From positions 17,298,001 through 17,362,000 of the forward strand of contig OZ316897.1 in NCBI GenBank assembly GCA_973895155.1: 64,000 nt of DNA. Direction: 5' to 3'. Shown in pieces: positions 41,993-55,139 of this stretch (position 1 is its first letter; each line of letters starts with the position of its first letter). The position numbers and the translations under genes are program-made. Source of the stretch: Marsupella aquatica. Taxonomy: Eukaryota > Marchantiophyta. The notes beneath the pieces were generated by a model that worked only from the letters and a program-made list of their open reading frames with translations, did not search any database and was not told the DNA's origin.

Positions 41993-42148
41993 TACTCCTT
42001 ACAAATATTTTTGGGTACTGTGGAAACCTCCACAGAATTTTATTATTAATGTTGGTTCCCAAGAAGATTGCACACATCTTGACGAGATATATGTCTGTGC
42101 AGGACCGTCATTTCACAACTGCGACATTTTGTGCAGGATGAAAATCTG

Positions 42149-42392
42149 CTAAATTTCACCTCTCTAAAAAGTGCTGACCGCTTTTGGCAAAAATTAACTA
42201 GATTTTCTGCCATCCATTAGGTACTTTCCATCCTAGCCACAGACCCTAGCCAAAATCTAAAGTCCACTTGCTAAATTTCACCTCTCTAAAAAGTGCTTGA
42301 CCACTTTTGGCAAAAATTGGCTAGATTTTCTGTCATCCATTAGGTAGTTTCCCACCTAGCCCCATACCCCACTAACCAAAATCTAAGGTTGA
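42149..42392 (-). repeat. Tandem pair of partial MITE units, period 122
   Basis: CTAAATTTCACCTCTCTAAA starts at 42149 and 42271. Both units carry the family blocks CTTTTGGCAAAAATT, TAGATTTTCTG, CATCCATTAGGTA and CCAAAATCTAA. They match one half of the hAT-type element at 57570-57856, same strand. Confidence 0.65.
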
Positions 42393-43196
42393 CTACTTAG
42401 TTGCTGCAGGAGTACTTTTGGGCACGCTCTCTTCATTATTGAGCACTGAGAGTGAGGGACCTATTTGGTGCTGTATATATCACCACTAGCCCATGACAAA
42501 ATTTGGATTCACCATGTTTCATCATAAATAGTATTCTTTTTCCTGAAATTGTGGAGCTAAAAGGGAGGACAGAGGAGACTCTTTTCCTGAAATTGTGGAG
42601 CTAATTGGCAGGCAGAGGAAAATAATGTGAAAAGAGAGAAATCTTGGACACGTACTCCTTTTAGTCCACTAGTGGGGTGCTAGTGGGGGTTTAAGGGAGA
42701 GATATACTTGATGGTCCCTTCGTCGGTTATTTCATCAGTCACTCACAGGGGTCTCAGGAGAGGAACACACGCACGATGAATTGAAGCAGCTGCAGTGGTT
42801 CCTTCTGAGGAGCCAGGCATGGAACTGGTCGGACTTACTGTAGATGCCTCATACATGGCAGCCAGATGTTGAAAGAAATTGCCGATGGAACAATGCAGCC
42901 GTGATATTTGTTCTGAAGGAAAGGGGAGCCAGCTGCAGGCTTTTTCAATCCTCGTCTGAGCTCACCTGATCCTCCTGAGTGAGTTGATCCTGACATAACC
43001 ACCTCTGCTGAATAATGTCTTTTTGGCCCAGATCAGCAAAAACCTATTGGCTATTGTTCTATAGAATCCCTGCAGCACAGCCTGCCTCCCTGGTTGGCTG
43101 CCTGGTGCAACAATTTGATCGAAAGCGATCAAGCCCATACGAGGCACGAACGGCTAGTTTGATTGTTGATAAACTAAGAGCACACAATAACTCTAG
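42393..43196. other. Intergenic, no feature seen
   Basis: No gene. A 24-bp phrase beginning TTTTCCTGAAATTGTGGAGC occurs at 42539 and again at 42582, a short local duplication. Confidence 0.4.
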
Positions 43197-43625
43197 GAAA
43201 CGAATACCAATCGCGTGAACTGCAAAGGCTGTGTGATTTCGAGATCTGTTCGATCACAGATGGGCTGCTGCCGCCGGCCTGGGTAAAACGGAAGCGAGCA
43301 GTTGGATGGCGGCCAGGAAGCGCGAGACCACCGCCACCACCAGAGGGTGACACACACGAACTATAGAAACTCAATTTCTATACATACGTGACTCCAAGGC
43401 GCAAAACGAATTGAATGTAACTCGACGAAACGTACACCATGGAGTGAAATGGAAAGGCTGTCAGCTTTCGAGACCTGCTGCCGCCGGCCTGGGCCAAACG
43501 GAAGCGAACAATTGCCAAACGGAAGCGAACAATTGCATGGCAGGAAAAGCGAGACCACCACCACCACCACCACCGAAGGGTAGGACGCATGAATTATGGA
43601 AACTCAATTTCTATACATACGAGCC
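43197..43625 (+). repeat. GC-rich tandem duplication, period about 210-233 bp
   Basis: CTGCTGCCGCCGGCCTGGG occurs at 43265 and 43475; AACTCAATTTCTATACATAC ends each unit (43369-43388 and 43602-43620). The second unit also has an internal 20-bp duplication (CAAACGGAAGCGAACAATTG twice) and a CCA run (43555-43574). GC content is well above the neighbours. Frames such as 43411-43644 follow the repeat and are not called. Confidence 0.65.
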
Positions 43626-43954
43626 GTCCGCAAAAACCACTTGAATGCGAAGTTAAAGAACTACAGTAGCCTGACTGCCAGTTCGCAAATCGAGGTGGAC
43701 AGAAAGGATTTTACAAAATAGGATTTGATTTTTTCAACCTTTCACTTTCTAGTGACTTGCCCCCATTTTCTTCCTGTTTTCCGTCTCTTGCTCACCTGTA
43801 GTTATGTCCATACAGTTACAGTCTAGAGATTTCAGACAATACTTGTCACAAGGCCCAATTTCCATTCTTTGAATATTAATGTAAATGATGACAAATCATC
43901 ATGCATGATACATAGTGACCCATCCTTCTTTCTATCCACATAAGTTTTGGTATT

Positions 43955-44000
43955 AGAGTCAACGTCTAGAGGCTTCACTCTTGAAACCTAGACCCCAATT
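43955..44000 (+). repeat. Family C end fragment
   Basis: GTCTAGAGGCTTCACTCTTG is the family C terminus with a changed second arm. It is preceded by TTTTGGTATTAGAGTC, one change away from the methionine-tRNA primer-binding word TGGTATCAGAGC, which may be chance. Confidence 0.35.
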
Positions 44001-45587
44001 TGAGTATGTTCATTATTTGTATATCATGTAGAGTAACTTAGTTAATTGCTAGAGAAGCCTTTTTGCAGATCAAAGTGACTATATATACTATGTAGAGTAA
44101 CTTAGTTTAAATACTTTCCGGTAATTGCTCATCAGACTTTATATATCATGCAGAGTAACTTAGTTTACTTGTTAGAGAATCCTTTCCAGTAAATGCACAT
44201 CAAAATGCCACATCCCTGGCCACATAGGGTATATTCAATGTAGTGCGGCAAGTGCGTTGGATGGATTTTCCAATACCACAATAAATTATGTTGCAAGTGA
44301 GTTGGATGGATTTACAATACCACAATAAATTATGTTGTTTTAATTTGTGCCCACATACTGGTTGGGTGGATTTTTCCCTACCACAATAATTCAGATTATT
44401 GTTATATCATTGAGTGTTGTTCCTTCTATGTTAGTATCTGGCTGCTACTATTTGATGTGCAATAACTGGGACATTAAGCAAGGCTTCTTATCTTCAAACT
44501 TCAATGAGCTTAGTACTAGATTTGAGTAGCTCCAACTAGTGCAAAGGGCACCCCCGTCCATTAAACTAGCTACTTCCAACTGTCATTCTCAATCATGGCA
44601 GTTGATGGCAAACAACTTGTTGTGTAATCTCCCAGAGTTGGTGCCTCAAATGAAAAGTTGGTATAGAACCAGACAATGTTAGTATACACAACCATCAGAC
44701 CGGCCACCAGACTAGAGCTAGCCACGATCAGTAGATGGATCTCAAGTACAAAGGATCGAGTGCGTGAAATTATCCTATGACTAGAGTGTTTGTCTAGACA
44801 AAGTATTGCAAGCCCATGCTAACCAATGAAGTTGAAGTAAAGTTCCCCATATGAATTCCAAATGCCAAGTTCTTTTGGAGTCGTTACTGTGGACTTAGTT
44901 GGGATACTTTGCTTCAACTTCATTTGGACATCAAAGTTATTAAACAGATGACTTAGTCTTGACTTTTCTGGTTTTGGTAAACTGATCATCAGCCATAGTT
45001 GGCAGGACAGCTTAGTATATATAGTGGTTGATTAAAGTACATCATGTTTCACTAGACAAATAATGCAAGTTAATTTGGGAATCCGAACCATGGACAAGAT
45101 TTCATTGGGAAGTTCATAGGAACAGTCAAATAAGAGTTTTAAGAGTATTGATGATTCTAAAAATAAATTATTCTACTGTTCTCGATGAATGTGCCCCCAT
45201 CACAATCGATTAGAAGCAGGAATCTCCATCAAGTAACGCCTTTCCAGGAAATGAATTCGCATCTAGACCCATGCATGCTCGACTTTGTTTTTGGCTCGAA
45301 ATTAGTTCATCAGCAAGAGATCTGGAATGCATCCATGCCACATTTTATCATCCAACCTTAGACATTCTCTAGCTGTGTATTCCAGTAGACTTTTATCCCT
45401 TCCAACATGAGTTTGGACTAAAGCTATGATACGAAATCAATGCTGGCAACTGTGCTGTGGAAATTTGCAACTGAAGGCACCATGTCAAACTTTTATCGTA
45501 ATTCAACCTTTTCCATTGTCCAGATGTATGTGTACTAGCCTGACTGTCCAGTTCTTTCAGTGTAAGGAGAGATGAGTACTTCAAGCT
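44001..45587. other. AT-rich intergenic DNA with short repeats
   Basis: TATGTAGAGTAACTTAGTT-like phrases recur near 44024, 44089 and 44148, and GTGCGGCAAGTGCGTTGGATGG / GCAAGTGAGTTGGATGG at 44244 and 44291. No gene. Confidence 0.4.
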
Positions 45588-45705
45588 AATTTTGTTTGAC
45601 TTGGAACTTGAGTCAGTGACTCCACGTTGTCAGAGACAATCCCATTTCAGGGTGAGTCTCTGAAAATGTGGAGTCACTGACTCAAGTTCCAAGTCAAACA
45701 AAATT
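45588..45705. repeat. Near-perfect 50-bp foldback, 18-nt loop
   Basis: Arm 45588-45637 pairs with 45656-45705. The outer 38 bp (45588-45625 against 45668-45705) match perfectly; inside them are one G-T pair, one mismatch and then 8 more pairs; the loop is 45638-45655. If transcribed it would give a hairpin of miRNA-precursor size. It is also consistent with a young foldback element. I recognise no known miRNA in the arms. Confidence 0.8.
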
Positions 45706-48700
45706 CACATAGCAATTATATTAACATTAAAATTCAACACAAATTGATCGGTTCCAACGTGAGTCTGGAGTAAATTAAGCAATCGAAAACTGGTGATGTC
45801 AAGCCTGCTGATAGTCCACACAAGGCGTGAGTCAACAACATTGCAGTCGACATTTTACATATCGAAGTCCACTAAAGCAGAGATGACGACTGCAATGGAG
45901 TGAACCTTCATCTATATAGCTTGCGTGACCTCACCCACTCAGAGACTAGAGCAAGCTACAAAGAATAATTATCTACATCCGCCGGCATCGCGTCGTTGCG
46001 GCGGCTCTGGAGGGTGATCTAGAATCGGAGCAAGTGTACCTCGAAAGAGGTTACTGACCCTTTAGCCGCTTCGAGTTCAAGACTTACTCGTTTTGAGATC
46101 TGTATCCAGTTGCCTGATCTAACATTTTGCTCTGTTCGGTGCTATCCTGCCGGGAATTTTCAACTCTATGTTTCTTTAAATTGTTGACGTTGTCTTTCAA
46201 AGCGCAAAGTCTCTTCTCGATCTAATGGTTTCAATTACTTTTCAGTAAATTTCACTTTCAAGGGAGAAAAAAGTATCTTCTCGAGGTTAACAAAGCACCT
46301 TCGGCAATATGGGAGGTACAGTACAGGAGGAGCTGCTCTTCTCGGCTCGATGAGACTCAGAACAGTAAGCACACCAACCTAGAAATGTAGAGAAGGACAC
46401 TCAGGTAAAGCTGTAGCTGACGATCATGAACCTGTACAAGTGTTAATTGTCTTTTGTTTTGATGAACGTGTACAACATCACAAACGGATTGCATCCACGA
46501 CACGACATCAGGGTTTCTTTGGGCAGCTCTGTTACATTATTCCTTATGAGTGGAGGAATGTCCAGTGCATGTGTCACCCATATAGTTCGATATGTGAATG
46601 GAATGATGCATTTCTTCCACGGCCTGAAGTGGTAAGCTTAAAACCTATCCTCTATAGTTGCTTTAGGTCGAGTCGGGGATCGAGTTAGTCGTTTAATTTG
46701 CTAAATGTCGTCCATGGAAAGAAAAGGCAAGAAGGGGACCTTAAATATTCACCCTGAATTGATCTACTCACATTCATTTTAATTTTTGTTTGTTGCCTAG
46801 CTAGATTATCTTGTCGGAAAATTTCTGCGGAATGAAGATAGCCGATTATTCCGATCTTGAAATTTCAGGCGCACAAAAGGGCTACGTGAAAAAAATACTC
46901 CAATGTCCACAAATCAATTGAGGAAAATGTCCTCCGAAGTACTCGTTCAACCGATACAAACGACCACTATAGTCCTGGACCTCGAGATCACATCCTTCTT
47001 TCTAACTGTCGGCGATGCATGGACATTTTGCACAAAGGCGACTGAAAGACAAGAAGAACGGATGAGACAAGTCAGAGTGAACAAAACACCATAAATCTAG
47101 GCGAATTTTGAGAAGAATCTTTGTAAAACAGTTTTTCAGTCTGTTAAACGCTAACTCTCAGTTTCCTCATCTCAAACCGAGGCAGAATTGAGATATAGGA
47201 AAACATGTACATCACCAAATCATCTACCGCTAGTATTATGCAAGAATAAGTGTTACCTCAAAATTAGTGCTAGCAAAAACTTAATTTTGAACGCATTAGC
47301 GAAAGTAAGACTGATTCCCTCAGGTTTACAAAACGGCGTTTTCAGGTGTACGTAGTCAGTAACATTCGATGACACAAACTGTACCCAGTATCACAAAATC
47401 GAGCATGCACTCGTCCCAAAGAAGTCTCACAATTTCAACATGCTGTAGTATCAAAGCCCACTGAATCCCAAGCTGAAGAGAGAGTCAAAAGATTTCATCA
47501 GCTTTTCAAAGACCTTGACTTAATTATGAAAGAATTGTAACATAGCTTCATCGATCAGGAAAAGGGGGACGTTGCCCACGATGAGATGGGTCTAGTCAAA
47601 AGCAGACAGAATTTTGTGAAACTATCGCCCCCAAAGTCCTGGACAAGACATATGGAGCAATATCTACGCGAACAGTGAAGAGTCCAATTTGGACAAGCCT
47701 GGGGGAAGCAAAATAGTCAGGAATCCGAAGTGAAGAACGACTTTTGTCTTTCTTAGTATCATGAAATATTTAAAGTGCAAAAATCTGCTATGATTATTGA
47801 ATGTCAACTTAATGGAATGGAGAAAATTTAGAAAAAAGGGGAGCAAAGAAATAATTCGTCAAAGCCACTAAAAATCATCAAACGTACTTCAATGCTTGGA
47901 CAATTTTGTCAGATAGCATATCGAACTTAGGTTTCACAATAGATGTCAATTTAATTTTACTCTCTGTGGACATTTCTTTGACGTATCGATAAAGTAGAAC
48001 TGTACTTAAAAACAAATCTGTTTTTTGTTAAGGATTGGCGGAGCATGCGGTAGTAGTAGTACGTTTTGATTTTCATAACCACTTTTATATTTTAACAAAA
48101 GGACTCCTTGCAAATGTGTATGCAAATTCTCCATACGCTTGTTTCTTTTCAGTTAGTTAATTTATTCCATTCCCAATTACACATGAGTATTTTGGCGATG
48201 GCCCGGACGATGGTTAGAGGATACTGTGTCTATCCGGCTCTTAATTTTCTTGCTACCTCCCCATAACCTCGTTGGATCTGTTTCTGGTTTTAACCACGGA
48301 ATTACATGCAGTAGATGGTCCCGTTTTGAAGAGATGCAGTTTCTTAGTTGTAGTAGCTATTGTGATTGGAGAGAATGCCTGGTCTCCTATAAAGCCGATG
48401 CCTTACTTGCTATTTAATCATCAAGCGACCGGAGTTTGAAAGGAGCCCCTGGTGCATGGAGGGGACCAGTTCAACAAAACGTGGTTTGATTTACTTTACT
48501 TACTCGAGCATTCTCGATTTTCATTTGAGTGTACCAAAGATGCATGCCATCGATCATCGCAGGCTTACTGAAGAAGATTCGACTTAGGAGTTCGGGCGCC
48601 CTCCTCTGATTTACGACCCTATTATGTTCCTTGGCTTGTTCCTTCCTAAAGAATTAATGTTCACGGTTGAAGGAAAGGTGCATACTTTGGGACACGGGTA

Positions 48701-50700
48701 TGGCATCCGAGTCCTCGGTCTTGAGAAATTGGTTGATAAACATGTGCACAGGTTCGACTTCTTCAAAGATTCAGCCTCATGCTATGATAGTACGGTTACA
48801 GATATAAGTCTATCTGTGCTATAGCTGCCGATGATGATATTCTAGTAATACTGGATCACTTTCCACGTGAAACGTTTTCCGAAGACGAAGGGAGCAATAT
48901 TTCGGGAGAAGGAAGGTACCTCATTCCTTTCTTCATGGGGAAGGATTTGGTATCGAGAAGCAGGAGCTAGTGTGGGACTCGGAAACTAAGTGAAATGATT
49001 TCCAACCGAGACGAAACCGAAGACCAGGGGAGGAGTCGGGGGAGCAGTGCTCGGAGCAGTGTTCTGAATAGTGCTCGGAGCAGTGCTCTGAATAGGGAAC
49101 ATACTTCATTTCTACTTCATGCATGGCAAAGGGTCGGTTTTAACTGGTATCGCGAACCGGGAGATTGTGTGCATGGGACTAGAAACGGGAGGAGAGTAGT
49201 TACTACTAGGTTTTGCCGATGGTAATAACCAGGCAGCTAGGACGTCATCCTTCCAGTTTTAATTTTCCCATCATGTGTCCTATCCGGCTGTAATCAAGGG
49301 GAGAACGCAAGGGTCTTCAGCGAAATGGATGGTTTTACTCATCTTTATTTCCGACGGGAGTACCCTCCCATCTCTCTGGAAAGCCCATCCTGGATCACAA
49401 CAAAACTAAATTAACAGGCGTGAATCACTTGCACCTTCGACTTCAAACTAGGGTGGAGTAACTGAAAGCTATGGAACTGATGTGACTGTTTCTTCAGTCG
49501 TCATATCTAGCTGTCTAGTGAGCAGTATGGTCTCCTGGTATCGTCAGCTTGGTATAAGATCTCAAAGCATCCAGTCTTACGTTTATACAGTCTTGGCCTT
49601 CCGTCTAGGGCATTCATTTCCCAGGAGGTTTTATGAAGGACTTAATGAACCTGCACATTCAATTAATAATCAGCATGAGTTGCTTAGCTTTAATTTAATT
49701 AAGTCCGAAAGTACTGTACGTCGGGGGTTTTCTCCATGAAGTAGGTTAGTGACTCGTCATTTCACCAGTGTATTTAAACATCTACAAAAAGACGTTCCAA
49801 GCGTTGAGCATTTTTATTAGTGAATATGACAATGACATGGAAGTTCCCAATAAAAATATTTTCAACATCCAGGTCTTTGTCAGATATATATACCAGGACC
49901 AGTTGTTTGAGTACTTGTCTTGAAAATTTGTGGAGTTATGGAAAAAGCCTACCTGTCCAGTGCATCCATTTAATTAAATCTACTTCCATCGATCAGCCTT
50001 AGTTCCATTTAACTCTACTTCATCAGCCTTAGTTATCACATTTACAGGTAGTCCCTAGAATCATGGCAGCTTGAATATACAGATTGAAGCAAATTCACGT
50101 ACCATGTTAGGTTTATATTTCCAAGCTAGTGAGGGCTCTAGAGTAAGTCAGAGCTAATAGCTCTTTCCTTCAGTGTATCTGTCCCCTAGAGATTAAAATA
50201 TCAGGTGACCCAGGAAACAGCGGGGGAAACAGAGATAATTTCAGATAAGTGACAAGGCATAATATATGTTTGGATGTGACGCTCAGTGATTACGAGCTTA
50301 GGTCCAACTACTGATATAGCCTAGACATGATAAAGGATGTGAGAGTTACTCCATAACATGTGTGACAAACATCAAAATTAATAGACTGTATCCCTTGTTC
50401 TGAGCCTTTGTCAGGTCCAGATGATAGAATATTGCATCTTCCAATTTCATTTCCAATTGAATTAAAAATAGTACGTCATTGGTAGTTTTAGCAGAGACCT
50501 ATCATTATTTATGGCGAAAGATCGTCAAGATAGAAAGATGGTACATTGTCTAATACACCTGTATCAGTAAATTTACATTCAAAATGAGAGTATGCAGATT
50601 TCCATGCACATATTAGTTCCAGCATTGCTACACCCTGAACTATCTATACTCTCCTGTCACTACATAGTCTATGCATAGAAATTGATAACAAGCCATCGGA
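45706..50700. other. Mixed DNA, gene-like in places, no gene resolved
   Basis: A TATA-like CTATATAG lies at about 45912. An ATG frame from 46461 (MNVYNITNGLHPRHDI...) ends at a donor-like GTAAGC near 46632. Around 48.2-48.95 kb several frames stay open but are broken by stops and frame changes (for example 48430-48825 with one TAG). These could be exons of an undetected gene, a decayed gene or chance; I recognise no domain. A 24-bp repeat lies at 49046-49093. Confidence 0.3.
49046..49093 (+). repeat. Two 24-bp tandem units
   Basis: AGTGCTCGGAGCAGTGTTCT at 49046 recurs at 49070 with one change. The unit is a multiple of three, giving a repeated eight-residue phrase if translated. Confidence 0.65.
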
Positions 50701-50726
50701 AAAAGATCTCTTGATCCTATGTAGGT

Positions 50727-51924
50727 TTTGTCAGTAATGCAGATACTTCTGAAGAAGGTAATCTTCCTGCCCCGCTCTCTGCTATTGTTGGCCCAGTCAC
50801 CTGTACACCTGCTGAGTCACTGGCGGGGTCACTGGTCTGGGACCCATCTATGCTAATACCATATTTGCCAACTTAGGTGACATAAATACCTTCTTCCCTA
50901 GTCAGTTGGACTCATCTTCCTTCCTGAATCCTCCACTTAGGGTCCTTTTGGAGGTACTTTGTCTAAGCGGCCTTGGGAAGGCGGCTTGTTTGGCCAAGCA
51001 AGACCGAAGGGCACTGCCGATGAACTACAGAGACTGGTCAATGATCATATGAAGTAAAGACTAGGCACTGTAGCAGGCTTTACAGTCTAGCACCTCGATC
51101 TATCGATCCCCTCTACGCACACTGAGTCACTAGTCAGGTTCCGCTCATCCCCTCTCCACACCCTGAGTCAGGTGGCTAATACCTTGATTGCCAGCTAAGA
51201 TTAGATGAATGCATTGCCTAATCAGTACCCTCCTCTTCCACTCCTGAATCCTCCCCGGCCTCCTTCCTTTCGGAGTACAAATATTCTTTCTCTATCAGAA
51301 CATGTTAATATGTTGTGTAGCCTTAAGATAGTGTGGGTCCTTGTCCCATCCTTTCCTATTTCCTGTTACCTAGGCGTCTTATAAAGCAAAGGCAGACCCG
51401 CTTAAATGTGTACAAGCTGGAGGACCATCCGATACATATTCTTGGCTTTGGAGCTTCATATATTGCATCTTTCAGATCCCTATAGCTAAGCTTCAGCGCA
51501 GAGTCGTCCAAAAGTGTTGTGTTCTCTGCAATTCCCATAGCAACAGCTTGGTCTGCACGGAACTTTCAGAGCTATTATATATGGGCTGAACTAGCAGCCA
51601 AGAAGGTAAAGGGAATTTGCTTGCCTTGGTGAAAGAGATATCTGAGTGGGGTTCTTCTTAGCCGCCCGTTGCTCAAGAAAAACAGTAAGCCATCAGGAAA
51701 CATGCCGGGGCCGAAAGACACAATGGAGGATTCAATGCAGGATATCCTTGACTCTCGATCTTGAGATTGAGCAAGGTCTGAAATTCAGCCCTACGGATGA
51801 ATTGGAGAACTTGGATCTAAAGCTTACTCGTCAATTCCTAGCAAAGAAGCTGCCTCATTCGCGACCTTCTACTGATTGTGCAGCAATCTCATGTGATTAT
51901 CAACATTTCTTTCTACAACTCTGA
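50727..51924 (+). pseudogene. Gene-like remnants, possibly transcription-factor related
   Basis: Frames read like a Ser/Pro-rich acidic region (FVSNADTSEEGNLPAPLSAI near 50727; GDINTFFPSQLDSSSFLNPP near 50878; FGGTLSKRPWEGGLFGQARP near 50950) but lie in three different frames. At about 51778-51820 GLKFSPTDELENLDLKL resembles the start of a NAC domain (G..F.PTDEEL...YL). No complete domain exists. If real, this is a decayed gene; chance resemblance cannot be excluded. Confidence 0.2.
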
Positions 51925-54900
51925 CCTTTCTTAGAGGGGTGGCTCAGAATAGTGTCCATTGTCTTCTTGAGGGACAGTCTACTTTTTCTGTTCCCTTGTG
52001 AACTTTTCTTTGGTTCTCTCTATTCTTGCCTTAATTTGTTGTGAGTAATAATGTTAATTTTGAACCACTAGGCTGAGTGACTTGGCCAGAAACAGATGGA
52101 ACTATAAATTTGATATTTACTTCGAAATCTTCTGGGTCAGTGGATAGATTCTGGGGCAATGTATTTCTTGTCCCAAGTCTTAGTTTTGGATAAAGATATG
52201 GATCTTATGGACAGGCTCGGTTTAGTTTTAATGATTTATACATGGTGGACATGTGATGCAGACTTTCCCTAGAAAAAGAGCAAGGAAGGCACTGTCAGCC
52301 TTGAAAGGAGGTGTTAAAAAGCCAACAAGAAAGAAGGATTGAGAAGCACCTGTAAGCTAGCTAGTGTTAATCTACCAGAGGAGCAAGACCTTCCAAACTA
52401 CTTATTGCGGGCGCATCATAATTGCGGATATCAATTAATTTATCAATGGAGATCTAAATCAGACATAGGGTAGGCAGATTTTCTATCGATCAAAGATTTT
52501 TAATGGGGATGCTTCACCAAGGAAAACCACACTGTCATATGCTAGGCCCGGGTATCTAACTCCTCTTTTATAAGGCAAGTTTTTAATTCCTTACAATGGC
52601 CTTATATCCAATTGAACATCTTAGATTTCTTTTGAGTCTACTAAAGTCTTGTACATCTCAACTCAAGGAATCCAAACATGTAACTTAAAAAAACCAAACA
52701 TGTTTTGATATACAAAAATTTGATCAAAACCAAATTAAATGGGTTTTTTTTCTTAATACATGGGTCTACAGCCAAACTAGCCAACTTTTAGGATTTTTAT
52801 TAAAATTTTAAAAATCTTTTAATAGAAATTACAACATGTGTAAGAATATTTTTTAATTTTATATGGAAGAAAACCCAAACCTTTTATATGACTTGGAAAT
52901 TTCTAAAAGTGTAAAACCCGGGTTTTTTCAAATTTTAATTATTTTGTATAGCCAACTTTTTAGTCCATATAAAAATGTAGACCCCTGCCTATTATACAAA
53001 AGTTGTGTACCCGGGATGCGAGGTAGTATGCATCCTTGCTGGAAGGGGCAGGTTGACATAGCTCTTATTATTCTTGTGATGAAATGGACAGGAAATTTGT
53101 CTAGACCACATTCAGAATTACGACAGACTAGCTTAGCTTGTGATGAGGGTTTATGGTAAGTCGACTCACAACATAAATAAAGTTTTCCTCCAAAATTTTG
53201 AAAAGACACCTGGGCTGCATGGGTTTTTGGTATGGAAGCATTGCAGAATTGTTACTGACTTTTCTTTTTTCTCTAATCTGACAAAAAATAGGTGGGTAGC
53301 AGTTTTGCCTACAGGTCAACATTTCTATCCTATTGCAGAAAAGTATTTCAGGCTAATAAGATCCATTGGGTTTTTATGGAGTATATGAAAGCTATTTTCA
53401 GACTGAGGAGTGGGAACAGTAGCCATAAGTTCAATGGCCACTTGTGGAATGCCAGCTTGAGGGGTTAAATTACCTTAAGTTTGGAGAACCACAATTTCTT
53501 ATGTCTATGGAAACAATGATAAATTCTATTTGCAGGGGTATTTGCTTTAATACTGCGTACTAGCAAAGACATATGAGTAATATCAATCTTATCCAAGTAA
53601 TAATTTCAATTTGATTTAAGAAAAATTAACCTACTTCATTTCTAAACACCGGAAGTTTTGTTTTTTTGTCTGTCGTTAGGATAGGCGTGTTATAGGCGTG
53701 TTATAGGAACTCAACATCTTTCTATGTACATGATTTTTAAGCCAACATGATTGAGTTAATACTGGATTGTGTTGTTTTGTGAAGTTCCTTCCGGACCCTC
53801 GTTCCGATATGTCAAAACGGTGAAGATCATAACTTACATAAAACATATAAATTAAGATTCATAGAAACTTTTGCAATAGTCTATAGAGACTCAAATCAAT
53901 CCATTAGCTGAAACTGGCATTGCAAACAATATTCAAACTTGGAAACCTATTTGCAAAATGTGAAAAGTCCCAGTTTCAAAATAATTACAGGAAATTACTT
54001 CACAATTACCAATGATTTAACTTGCAGTTCAACACAGTCATGTTAATTAAAAAATACACAGGTTAGTATCACTTGACTAAAAAGTCCTTGGCCACACTTT
54101 TTACAAAAGCAAAGAAAAGGGGAGCACCAAACATGATCTAAGGAATATAAAAGTTTTGTGATACCTGCATTGCCAATTAATAGTCACGAGGAATCGATTG
54201 TCTTTGATGATGATAGAATTATACCTCAGGTTTTGAGATAAGGAAAACTTTTCATTGAATCCAAACTCCTATACCTATACCACTTGGATGTTCACTTAAT
54301 TCATTAGTCAAAAATTCATTATCCAAAATATCAACAAACGAGGGGACTATCAAACGTGAAATGAATATAACTTTGATACCAGTATAATTGCAGTCAACCG
54401 CGCGGAGAACCGCGCGTCATCATTGATGGTTCACTTGTTGATTGAGTTCAAAATGAGGTTTTGAGAAATTAAAAATATACCAATATTGAATCCAAATTCC
54501 TGTACATGTAAGTCTGCTAAAAAAAACTCAAATCCTCGTAATTACAACTTGTAAAATCTCTGCCTTATTTGTCGTTTACTGAATCCTAAACCAACTAAAA
54601 TTAATCATGTGGTCAGATCTAGACCTTAAAAATTAATAAATAGGTCACTGGCATAGATAAACTTTTGTGACTCATTATGTTTTTATTGTCATTTTGTTTG
54701 CAATGCTTTTTTAGATTTGGTCAACAGTCATGTGTCCTGTATTTCATGTGTTGAATGCACAACTCCATGATTGACTTTGTCATACCTCCATAATGTCTGA
54801 AGTAGTAAGAATTTGAGTTGTGGGAGAGTTACACAGAGTTATCACCTAAGAAACCTCTTTGATGTTTGCCAATTAAACCATATTTGTCAATTGCTTCTAC

Positions 54901-55064
54901 TCTTCTAGTAGGTCACAATTGAGAGGTCAAAAACTAATTAAAGTTTATTGTAATCATGATAAGTCAACTTCAAAATGAGTTCAAATATAAATAGTTTTGC
55001 AGTTTTAATTTTATTGAGTAAGTTACTCTAACCATTCTTAGGTTTGCAATTCTCTAATTTGGGG
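51925..55064. other. AT-rich intergenic DNA
   Basis: Two frames near 52863-53388 begin with ATG but sit in low-complexity AT-rich DNA and show no domain. GGCGTGTTATA is doubled at 53685-53706. CCGCGCGGAGAACCGCGCG (54399-54417) is a short GC-rich palindrome in an AT-rich setting. No gene is called. Confidence 0.4.
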
Positions 55065-55130
55065 TTTTTTAGGGGGTCCAAGGCCTAAGAACATCGCAAG
55101 TGATGGGGTGGCCTCCATTTAGTGAGACCC
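55065..55130 (-). repeat. Dispersed repeat family D, end fragment
   Basis: TTTAGGGGGTCCAAGGCCTA then GCAAGTGATGGGG and AGTGAGACCCCC match the terminal block of 56650-56935 in the same orientation. Only the end is present. Confidence 0.6.
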
Positions 55131-55139
55131 CCAAGTGTC

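Noticed and set aside
43954-43966. Retrotransposon primer-binding site (GGTATTAGAGTC)
   Set aside because: It has a mismatch, and no LTR end TG...CA pair or internal gag/pol was found next to it.
48226-48955. A retained gene at 48.2-48.95 kb
   Set aside because: Frames look coding-like in style but are interrupted by stops and frame changes, have no splice structure I could fit, and no recognised domain.
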